The notes beneath the pieces were generated by a model, which was not told the origin of the DNA, did no database searches, and worked only from the letters and a program-made list of their open reading frames with translations. The position numbers and the translations under genes are program-made. Below, in pieces: positions 22,201 through 34,200 of a stretch of DNA of 64,000 bases; positions within the stretch are counted from its first letter, which is position 1; every line of letters begins with the position of its first letter. This DNA comes from Paragonimus westermani (taxonomy: Eukaryota; Platyhelminthes; Trematoda; Plagiorchiida; Troglotrematidae), in assembly GCA_008508345.1 (NCBI GenBank), contig QNGE01000885.1, positions 132,340 through 196,339 on the forward strand. Reading direction: 5' to 3'.

Positions 22201-25200
22201 GTTCTCAGAGTAAACCACAATTGCTGAGTTGATCAAACAAAAAACTGAACCATCTTTCTCACGTAACGGAGGTTGTAATTCTCGAAATAAATGGACATTA
22301 CAACTAACTTAAATAGTCTATTGTATCGATTTCATGTCCTCATATATACATGACCCATTCCAAATGAACCAGTAAACCGGATATGGTCTTGACCCCACCT
22401 CTGCACTCCTGATCCATGATGTGTTCTCCCGATGAATGTACTCGAGCAAGTAGTGAGTATTACAAAATTTATAGTCCAGTAAAGCTGATTATGAAACGAA
22501 ATCAGAGCAACAACAAAGAGAAATACCACGTAATTAAAAAATGGAAGCAAATTTCAGCTGTGTATGGCAAAGGACAGGCTGTGCCCTAAAAATATCGCGA
22601 ATCTGTGGCTTTATGGAGTTCCAAAAAATCATAGCGCGCGCATGCATGGCACACGCATTGCAGACGAAACTGACTCCTCATCACATGGGATTGGCAGGAT
22701 ATTAAGAGAAAGCTCATGGCGTACTATTAAAAATTCAAGGTTTTCTATCGAGAATCGGATCGACCTCTATCGAGCATGATAAAGTCGTCACCAACTTTGA
22801 TATCACAATACTGTTTGCTGAGATACCTCATGGAGCAGCATTAGAAACCGTCTAACAACCAGTCTAGTAATCAAGGCTTTCCAAGAAGGAAAAACGAGAG
22901 TGACTAGTGATAAGAAGGCAGCTAGGATAACTGTGTTACGAAGTGATCTAATTTGTTCACAGTTTAAAAGTATATTTTTAAGAACAGTGACCACCCATGA
23001 GATCTCCAATATTCACAAAAATATCACATTTATTTAGAACAGCTGAAAACCACCAGTATAATGGGATCATGAGACAAGATCGAGGAAACAGGTTTTTTCA
23101 ATACCTCAGTGGAATCGATGTCATATTCAGACTGACAATGTAACTAGAATCTGGTAATGGCGGCCGACCTTTTTTGGTCTGTGTGGCCCGAAAGTGCAGC
23201 CCCTTATGACTAGTAATCACAACAAAACCACAAATTTACAGAATATTCTTAAATACAAGTCTGGTCACTCTAAGCAAGTTTGTGCAGGCATTGTAATCTC
23301 CATGTTTTACAAGATCGGACAATGATGCAAAGATGTGGGAAATCGGGAAATAGCCAGGAGAAAAAAGTTATGGTTAAGTTAATGACTCTAAACGTTTACT
23401 TAAAAAGCATTAAAAAGGACATTCAGTGAAATACCAAAGATACTAAGGGAATGGAAAACAGCGCCGTGATTCCATTTGAGGAGCGCACCCCACAGGACAT
23501 TTAGCTAAGTAGGCATGGGGGTTGTTTTCTAGGAGGGAAGACATTGCATGCTGACAGAACTAATAACTGCATACACAGAATAGCATGCTGGGCTGGTCAC
23601 AGGCTCATATCGGACAGTTCGCATGAGAGCTCGAAACCAACGTAATGGAACATCGTAGAAACACAAGGGAGAAACTTCAAAATCATCTGGAATACTGGAT
23701 TCCGCAATCGTCAATAACGCAGGTCGCGAATTTGATTGGGAAAATGCCAAGTTAATTAAGCGAGAATTTATAAATGCACAGGGACATTCAGTCGCGGAGG
23801 CTATGGAAGTTACGAAGGTTAAGTGGGCTGTAGATAAAAATGAAGGCGACAGATCCTGACACCTGCCCACCGGCCAAGAATCGATCAATGTAACCCCTGT
23901 ACTTTTGGCTGGAAAAAACGGATGCCTCCAGTGGATCTAGACTGTTTCATAATGTAACATCCCATAAAATCGAATAACTCACTCTTCTGCTATCCCATCC
24001 GATTGGTTGTATTGATTTCATTTTTGTCTCATTCACGTGCCCTCGACCTATTGCGATTAGCAAATCGAGCCCAACAATGACTCCTGTTAACGTAAAACTG
24101 AGCAGTCTTATTAACGTCCCAAAACATTTAGATCGCCAGGTCTAGCACCCCTTAGGTACCAACAAACTTTTAACTGATTCAGCCGGTCTGACAAAGCTTT
24201 AGAAGCGGCACGTTACCACTAAACAAAGTTTAAAATTGCTCACAAGTGGTTCTAAAATTATGTCAGACATTAGCAAAAAAAGGGCTTTAGCAAGCATCTT
24301 TCATACCAACCTGTCTACGCCATGAGGCATCGGACCAGAATTGCCCAAGGGCGGTCTGGGAAACCGAGTAACAGATCCCGGATTTTTCCGGGAAATGAAC
24401 GAGTTCGGATTGTTATGACGAATACCTGCCTTCGAAAGTGGAAGCGAAGAGTTCAATCGCTTGGCACTTGTTGGTGAAATAGGGATGATTTTGCTAGCAG
24501 AACTAGTCGCCATTGAAGTGGTTGAAGTACCCGATTCTGTAGGTGAAGCAGGCGTATCAGTCTGAGCTTTGATAACCTGCAAAGACAAGTAAAATGATCA
24601 GTTCACAAAATCATACAGAAAAGCAGGCCAACAACACAGTGTCAGGTGAGCAGTAGCAACATTATCAAACAGGTTAGAGGGAGTAAGGGTGAATCACCAT
24701 AGACAATATGCCAACCTAACAGATAAGTTTTGTTTTCCAGACCAAAACGAACAACACACGTTACTGAATTATTAAGAGGATTTCTAGTGCTAACCAGAAA
24801 CTCACATCATACTGTACCGATTGACCCGTTGACTCTTCTCCGTCTAATGTACTATCATTCCGCTCTATCGTCTGATCAGCCGGGTCGGATGTAATCACCG
24901 TTTCGTCTGGGATTGCGATCACATTCCTTTGCTTGGTCGTGCAGGGATCTGTGGTAGGGCTACCACAGAGAGTAGACTGGCTGGTTGTTGATGCAGTTGT
25001 GGTTGACTGGACTGGTGTGTTTGTGCTAGTCCCTGTCCGACCGACCTCGTTCTGACTGGTTGACGTAGGCGTTCTGCGAAAACAGGAACGAGTGCAATCA
25101 CAGAACAACGAGTACACACAGTGTCATAAAATGCGGCTAAACAAAACGCATCACGTTCGGCTCATAACACAGATAATCATGGGACCGAATGTAAATCAAT

Positions 25201-28200
25201 AACTTTTTCATATACCCCGTCATAGCCGAATAAACTCACTGTTAACGACAACCGTTAAAGAGTTAAGCAGCTCTGGTCATCTTGAATGTCCTTCTACAGA
25301 AGTCGGAAATGCCAAAATAAATGAGATTAAAAACCGCATTCACAACTTCAAATTGGTAACAGCAATGTGTGAATGTGCTTCATATCGAAGCAAGCTGGAA
25401 CGAATGATGTAGCGTGTGAATCCGTCGGCAACAATGGGCCTAGTGGTTACACTAGAACCGAGTAAAACACACCAACGGTGAAAATTCGAAGTAGAGAGCA
25501 GACTTTCACTCCTGTTCCATATTTCGGAGCATAGTCTAACATTTAATATTCAATCTATTATCCCCCGAGACGTTGCAGCTGTGAACAACTAAAACCCGTT
25601 TAACGATTGGTAATGAGATGGTTAAGCCATCACAACACGACATGTTGACGTGGCACCTTAAAAACACATCCGCTTGTGACTGGAATTCAAAGATGACTAT
25701 ACTGTTTCCACGAAGATACCAGGTAGGTTTGCTGTTGAGCTAATGTATAAAGCAGCCGAGTCGTGAGACCACCACGACCTCTGATTCAATCTGAAAAGAT
25801 CCAACAGTTTTAGTCGGTACTTCATGCCTTAAACATGAATCATCATGTCCAGGTGGAATTTCGTACCCAGCAATTGCGTCGTCGACCATATAGCATTTCC
25901 ACGAATCAGGAAACAGCAATTTAACAAACTGCTCCCTTTTGCTTTCCAAACAAGACACGCACTGTGCTCGGCTGAAACCTTAGCGATATGGGGCTCGGTA
26001 ACAGATGGTAGCCAATTTAGTACCGTTGAGGTAATAATAACACTCCAAAGAAATGCATCTCGTTCCCCTTTACCAATTAGCCACCTACCTTTCTAATAGT
26101 TTTTACGTAACAAATGTAATGACCTTTCAATTCGGTTAGGTTTCGTAGTCACCTATTCATCCAACGCGCTAATCTATGAGTCCCAACTAGATATGGTATG
26201 GTAAGCTGATTTTATTGGCTGATGGCTGATAGATTTCACAGTTTTTGACCGGCGTCATCCATTGCCCGTAGCTTTCACTTCCACGTAATAAAACTGGAGA
26301 GGACAGTCAAAAACTACCCTCGCACGACACGCTTGACACGTATGAAAAACAGTTTACTGTAAAATAAATGGGGAACAAACAGTTCGGCGAGAGTTTGATC
26401 GAATGTGGACTGCGCTGTGGGGCAACTCAACAGAGTATAAACGAACAAGTTGACTTCTACCTTTCCAAAAAACAACGAGCTCTACCGTCGTTGTTGAGAC
26501 AACCTGTAAACAACGGGTTGTCATCAAATGTGCGTAGAGAACACAACATTCAGTAACAACTGAAAACTGCACACAGCGCAACCATAAGACTTACCCGGTA
26601 TAAAACTTTTCGAAAATGTTATCTCCACGAGGATCCTGCACAGAATCACGATCTCCAGGAGCTGCGATGAAGGAGACATCCTGGAAGTTGGCCTTATCAT
26701 CGACTTCTGAACGAATCTGAGAATCCTGAAAGGCCTGCAAATTATTCGCAGAGGAAGACTGAGTTGCAGAGGGTTGGCTAGCGGTTGAACTGGAGGATTT
26801 TGCGCGCAACTTATCCACAATATCAATGATGCTTTTCATCGACTGTCTTCGAGGCAGTTGTTGCAGCTGTGACGCACCAGACTGTGATGCGACCACGGGG
26901 GCAGTGGTGACGACGGATGATTGTGGCGGATTTAATTCTGATTTGGTGTAATTCGGTCCATGTGGAAACTGAGTACTGCATACAGTTGAGGTGGTAGAAT
27001 GGGTGGAGAACGAAGTGGATAGTGAAGGACTGACAGGAGCGAAGTCAGACAGTGAATAGGGATCAGGGACACTCAGATCGGCGGTCTTGCTAACGGCAGA
27101 CTTGCTCGGACTGACTGTTTCAGACGATACAGTGTACACGGAAGCTTGTCTTTCTTCAGTCAGACTAGCTTTCAAAACTGCTGAATTAGTACCTGAAGCC
27201 TTCTTCTTTGGTATCTTGTAGCCCTTAATCAATCCGCCTGAAGTACTGTTTGTGGCAGTCAGTGTAGACGTGACAGATGATGTAAATGGAGTACTCATAT
27301 GGGACTTTTTTGTTGGCCCTACAATCCCTTGGGATCCCGAACGGACCAATGAATGTAGGGATGATCGGGATACCTTCAAGTTCGAGGTTGTAGCTTGAGA
27401 ATTGTCTGCAACCACGAACTGGACATTGTTTACATCCTCCAACTCGTACTGCGTATTGCTGCCAAAATTATTCGCTAATGGGATCGACGAGGCGGACTGT
27501 TTAGACGATTCAGAATGCTTTTTACGCCTCACTTCCGCAGTTTGCGCAGAAGAACAAACCAAGGAGCCGTATGATCGTTTGTTAACGTTGTCCTCAACTG
27601 TACCTGTAGATGACGGGGTGAGGAAATGTTTTTTCTTTATTGAGCCAGACGGAACTTGATGACTTTTCCCGGGGGTAACGGGAGAGGTTGCATGAATAGA
27701 GAAAGGAATTTTTTCATGCACTGCGCTGTCGCCCGAATCTTCACGTGACAAACGTTCAAATTTACTCGGTTTGCTTGATTCAGTGTCATGACCAATGTGG
27801 CCACTTGAAACCGTTGCGAACATCTGACTAGAGGCGGAAGCATGAGCCGCTTTTTCGGATGCATGAGTGGCCCGTCGTTTGCGTTCTTTTTTAACAATAA
27901 GAGAAGCATGACTCAAAGTTGTCACAGACTTGGCTGATTTGATCGATCCAGGTGTAGGTTGCAAAACACCGCCAACGGTGTGTGTTGGGGCTGTGGCGTG
28001 TTGTAGCATCTGTAGCATATAAGATGACGGTTTGCCCTCGATTGAGCGCCGTTTACGTTTCTTTATCGATTGCCCAGTAGGTGCCCCTTTTATCTTACCT
28101 TCAGTCATTGTAACGAGTCTGGAGCCGGGTGACTTCAACGGATCCTGTTTTCCCACACTTAATTTGGAGGTAGGTGTGGTAGTCTGAGGGGGTAAAGTTT

Positions 28201-31200
28201 TGATGGTCATTTTCAGACTTGATTTTCGATCCACAGTACATTCGGCAATCGTAGGAGTTGTAACCACTCCAGAACCCGAGACCTGAAGGATAGCGGATCC
28301 AGTGCCCGACGATCCCAGCAGTGACGATCCAGATGCTGAATAGCTAGCACCAGAAGAGGAAAGTTTCGAGGTAGGCGTACCACTAGGGCCGGAAAAAGAA
28401 GAAATCGAACTAGTGCTAGTCATTTCGAACAATGAGCTCGGCGTGTCATCGAAATCGTAGACAGATTTCCCACTACCAGCTACAGCGGCGGGGCCACCGG
28501 AAGAACCTGGTGTCGGAGATGTTAAGGCTGGGTTGGCCAACAGACAACCATAACCAGGCGCGGTAATGAATGAATTGCGATGATGGGCGATCTCGCCGAC
28601 ATGCAACCGTTGATGCTTTGATACATGCACACTAGACTGGGGTGTGGAGCTGACTAGTGAAGTGGGCTTCGTTTGTGGACCAATTCCGAAAGTGTCTGAG
28701 ATGCCACGGCGTCGTTTTCGGGGCTTCTTCGAAGTCGTTGTCACCGTGGTCACTGTCGGGCCAGCTGATGGACCGGAGACAAGACCGGTCGACTTCGTTT
28801 TTGACATCCCAGTCCCAGTGCCATGAGCAATGGCTACAGGCATGGAACGGGCAGACTGCGTGCTGGCAGCCTGTTTTGATAAAGGCGGCGGAGTAGACAC
28901 CGGCGGGTTAGAAGTAGATAAACTGGAAGCACTCCCAGAAGACATTCGCCCGAGCCCTAGCGATGACGGTGAGACTCCAACACCGATTGCAGGTGGTGAG
29001 ATTATTGAGGTGACGGTAGGAATTCGATTTGGTGTGCCCACGTTTGAGGTGCCAAAGTTATCGCGAGGAGCATCAAACGTGCTCCCTATCATTAAGGGTT
29101 CCGAATGGCTTGATGAAAGATTCAGGCGTTGTGTATGGGGTAGCTGTGGCAGCAGCGAGCTAGTTGGCGGAGGCAAAGGATCTTCGTTCAACAGATTGAT
29201 CAGCATAGACCCACTACCAGACGAGCAGGATTTGCCGTTATTTTGGCCGGAAGGACCACCTATTAAGTGGACAGCAAACGAAAACGATACAAAGGATGAG
29301 CCTAAAACAAGTGAATTCATGTCATAAGCGCAGGTAAACCGGTTGTTACACGACCCTCAAGAGGTCAATTGGGGGCTGCTGAAGTAAACGCATAACTGAC
29401 GGGCAATATGACTAAATTTGAATTATCCTGAAGTGTATCCAACAATAGTAAAAATGGAAAGGTCTGTTTAGAAGCGGCAGACATATTTGAGGGATGACAT
29501 TACATCACGTGAGCACGAGTCAGGTAAAAACGTGACAGCTAACAAACCGAAAAAAGCAACAACTGAATTGAGTAGTGAGATCACGGAACACTGTATATCG
29601 GAGCTGTAGACGAGGTATGTGTCATCATGTGGAACTGCTAGACCAACAATACTAATCTAGCCAGTTTCCTGGTGCATGTCGTTTCAGCTGGCTCAAAAGT
29701 GACCACCACGGTACCTCGAAATTAAGATCCTGCTTACACCACTACTAGTCTTTGAAACTAAACTAATACCTTCCCAATCATCCCCTCATAAATCGCTGGT
29801 TACATTCATTTGATCGGTTATGCAACTTGAGTGGATCATCGTACTTAGCTGGAACGTGAGGCCTGTTCTATTAAGAGTTTTATATCCGAATCGATACTGC
29901 CTCCAACGAAGCAAATGCAGTTCAAGTGAACATACAATTTATCACATAACAAGCACAAGATTACTCCCGAACGGCATGAAATCTGACGAAAACAAAGGGA
30001 ATCTGAGTGTGGAACGGATTGCGGATTTTAAGCGACTCATTTCATATGGTAGAAGTAGCATGTCTTCCAAACGGATGAGGTGCTCCAACCATACCGATAA
30101 ATAATAGTTGAGAATTTGTGCAAATTCGCAACTACATGCCAACTGGCAACACAATAATTTTTCTGGAAGTGACCATTTAAATGCTAGGGCTAGCGTGTTA
30201 TGAAGGTGAGAAAGATCACATTAAGAAAAGAGCAACAGAATGGTTGTTCTAACACGCTCCAGAAGTCTATCACCGAGAGAGATTGCGTCTGAGGCTACTG
30301 GAAAACAGAAGTGATCAACTTGGCCACCCAGTGTACAAAGACACAATCTCAGAATGTGCTTCATAGCTTCAAAGTAGATTTGCAACACTTGCGATTACGA
30401 AGATTTAATGGTGGAGGATGAAGTTACGGAGACAATGGACTAGTGTGTGTACGGAGTAACGGCGGCGGTATAAAAGATTAAACAGACGCTGGTATATTCA
30501 AAACGAAGACGGTTGTCGCTAACTAAAGTCAGCTTCGACGACGGAGAGGCATCTTGCCGATGCACAAAAGAACGTAGATCAGGCAACCAACAGTGACAAC
30601 AATAAGACAGAACGGATGTGAAACGTAGTCTCTCAGGGTAGGGAACCCATACCGCCTTCAAACAGTCGACTGTCGGTGGCTGCGGTGCCGACGTCACAGC
30701 CGGTTCCTGTAAGTTGTGAAATGAACAAATGATAAATTGGAGAAGAAAACTAAGGGCATAGTTCTGTAACTTGTGAATCCCCAGTTAGTGTGAATGTGGG
30801 TTCCTTACAAACGGTCAGTTTGTGTATCGACAACGAAGTGCGGGATGTGAACAAGCTACACAAAAGTATGTTAGTCGCCTTCGTCACAGGTGCTGTTCAC
30901 AGAGCCGGTGCACTAGTAAGTAACAGATTTGACCTGTAACATGAAGGTTCGATGGTTCGTGAACAACTAAATCTAGCCCTATCTGACAGGCTCAAACAGA
31001 AATCGAACGGGCTATTCGAGAGAGAGAGAACATCAGAAAATACTAAAAGAAACGAAGACAACACCGACACATCCAGTGTAGAGCATGTGAGCCCTAATGC
31101 TGTTAAAGATAAAACATGAGTTATTAAGATGTCGGGCATCATGAAAAGGCATGCTATCCACCTTGACATTGGTCGTATAAAATTAGCATACGGATCCGTG

Positions 31201-34200
31201 CAACATCGTACCCGGTAGGATTTTTTCTCAAACATCGACGGTAAGGGGAAGAATTAAAGAGTTGCTTTTTTATGTTCGTTACTCATAGTAAGGCTGATAA
31301 TTTTTATCACACACTTCGTACCATGTGTTGGAAAGTGAAAGTATGTCAATGCCACCAAAACATATGAGGCGACTTTCAAAAACAACGACGCTGTAATTCA
31401 CTGAAGAACAGTTGCACCCTTTCCAGAGTAACTGGCAATCTAGAGAGGTGGTTAACTGTTCAACTTGTTAACTTGTGTTAACGTTTATTGCATGGGATCT
31501 GCAAAACAATCAGCGTAGAGAATGTTGACAAGATTATTCCTCAGACGACAAAGAAAACGATGCTGAACAATTTTGAGTTATTAGGTTTTGACATTTCCTA
31601 TTTTGAAATTCAGAGGAAATTCAAAAGCGATTGCAGCCAAGTTTCTATCTAACAGTTGCAAAATGCCAAATGTTCAACCTGCAATATTTAAATGGATGTG
31701 GTGAGGCAAGTAAGAATTACGAAAAAAATCGGCCGGAAAAGTCCTTGGCTTCGAAACGTTAAATGGTGTATTAAGATAAAGTTTCGCAATAATTCCGACA
31801 TAAATTTATCTCTGACTATCTCAGTGAATTCGTTACTGCTCACGGTATTTCTGATCACGCACCATCTAACAGGTCATCAAGGGTAAATCACCACGACCTG
31901 GGAGTAACTGCTCTGGTTTTCCACCATCAGTTCAGGACCCCCGTCGGAAAAGTGATACTTAGGGTCTCACAGCTAATGGGTCGATCTCTAACAAACGCAG
32001 CTGATCGTCTCATCCACAAGGTCAGCCGTCTGCTGAAGTCAAACCAAAAGACCATTAGTCTCCAAAGTGAAGTTGTCTTTCTTCACCTTGGATGTCATCA
32101 TAGGTTGAGTCGTGCACTTTTTGTTTCAATTTACAAGCCTGTTATCAAGATGGGGAAAGCGATACCATCGTATATTTCATAGAGGCTGCGTCACAGCTGG
32201 TCCTAGAGTGACGGAACATTTGCTACACTGGTGTAGAAGTCTGTATTAGTGAAGAACAGCAATGTCGTTGAAACACGTGAACAACCAATGTCCGCATCCT
32301 GGTCACTAGTCACGTTGTCGGTCCAGCTTGCATATTTAGAATCCTATTACGTCATTCCAATTCAATATTTCTACCGTTCGTTGAGTTAGTCGCGATCAAT
32401 CGTTTGAAGCTGGCCTCGTATGTTAAGAAGCAATTGCTCGTAAACTTGCACCTGGCCTGGACTTAGTGAAGTTACCTAATCTACCGACTGATGAGCCTTC
32501 ACAACCCCCAAGTGTTCGATATAAAAAAACGATTACCATTATTGTAAGTCTGGTACTGATGAGGCAATACGAAAAGATTGTATCTACCACTATCCGTATC
32601 CCAAATGGTTTGCTATAGCTTTAGAAGGGAATGAACTGTTTTAAAACTGGAGGCTTCAGGAATAAAACCAATCGACATTTTCTACACTAGAAATCCGATA
32701 GATCGTAAACCACCAAAATTGACAAGCTGTGGGGAACAGAAAGTAGATAGAAGCTCCAGAGAAACGCACTGGGCATCAAGTTTTCTTTCAATAAAATAGA
32801 CAGTGATATCCGAAAGAATCACGGCTGAACTATACTTAAATTACTCTTTTTCCTATCGAGTTTTGGAATACTGGAGGGGTGATTCTTCTTACACTATAGC
32901 AACCGTGATAGGAACAGCAAAGGCAGAAAAAACAGCGGAAGTAACGGTTCAGAGACACACAACGCGACTCATGATAGCACGAACAAATATGCTTGACGTA
33001 GGTTAGCTATCATAATATGCTTCCGTATTCAAGGCAAAAGCCTTCATGACTCATAGATGTTGGCTGGAAATGTTCGAAGAATTTGCGATTAGTCGGGTTT
33101 GGTGGCGTGAATAATACCCCATCGAATTTTCTGTTAGATAATAATAAGTAATGAGACCAGGTAGTAGCACCCTCAACTAATCCACGTATCGCATAGTCTG
33201 TCTATCCGAATACAATATGGGTTGTAGATTTCTTGGTTGGACGTAAACGACACTAGACATTTATGAATTAAATCTCCTTTCTAAGCAAAGCCACTATCCT
33301 ATTCCTCTGATACGTGCTATGGCGGAATAGTGCCAAGTTTAATTGCTAATGTGTTATTGATTATAATGAAAATGATGATGACCACAATGCTGATGGTGGT
33401 GGTACATCGGCTAAATGCAGCCAACCCTGATGTAATAGTTCGATAAGAATAGCAAGATACGGAGACGTTTGAACAATAAAAAGCGCAAACAACAGATGAA
33501 ATTTAGGTCAAAACTTAACCATTAAACATGAGAGCAGTTAAAGATGAACTAACGAGAACAAACGGTTAATAAAGTTGTAATCGAAAAAGTGCACATGGTT
33601 GACATATGATGTAATGTGGATATAAGCTGAGCTGTGAAACAAACATTCGTATCGGTTAATAGCAGTGTACTTTCTGAATGTCACCCAGCAGAAGGAGTGG
33701 TCAGGACAGAACAGAGCTTTTGATTTAAAAAAAGATTCGCCTTAAAAGAAAGTACAGTCGCTCATGGTAAAAATCAAGGTTGTTAAACTAGGTTATATTG
33801 GCAGCCTGTACGTCTTCGTCGAGAAGGATGTCTCGTGGCCGCACTATCTCTCAAGATCGACAATTTCACTCAGCCTCATTTGGGATCGGTGTCGGCGTGT
33901 TCAGGTCATCCTACAGATACGTATGATCGAACTGATATGTCCGGACCAATGTTCAGAAAGGTTTGTACTATTTTGGTTCAATAAACATTTCGGTGTCTGT
34001 TGGGAAAAGTCTAGTTTCCCCAAAGAACGGTTTAATTTTTGAGATATCCTTGAAAATTAATTTGTAAATTTGAATTTCATTTTTTCGCGCCATAACGTGC
34101 TAAAACTTAAATCCGGCGCACGTTTTCCCTTCCGTCTTTGATTGGTCCATTCCACTTTTAATGGGCTAGTTCCAGTAGGGTTGTCCAAGGTTGTTCAAAA

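Larger units (their letters stand above)
19226..24306 (-). other. MED1 intron 10
   Basis: The 5.1-kb intron between the last two coding exons holds the perfect inverted repeat at 21,426-21,496 and a Penelope-like fragment at 22.56-23.04 kb. Other frames in it show no family signal. Confidence 0.6.

Noticed and set aside
28830..29327. 165-codon plus-strand frame over MED1 exon 8
   Set aside because: A mirror of the Ser/Gly-rich coding frame on the other strand; no independent signals.
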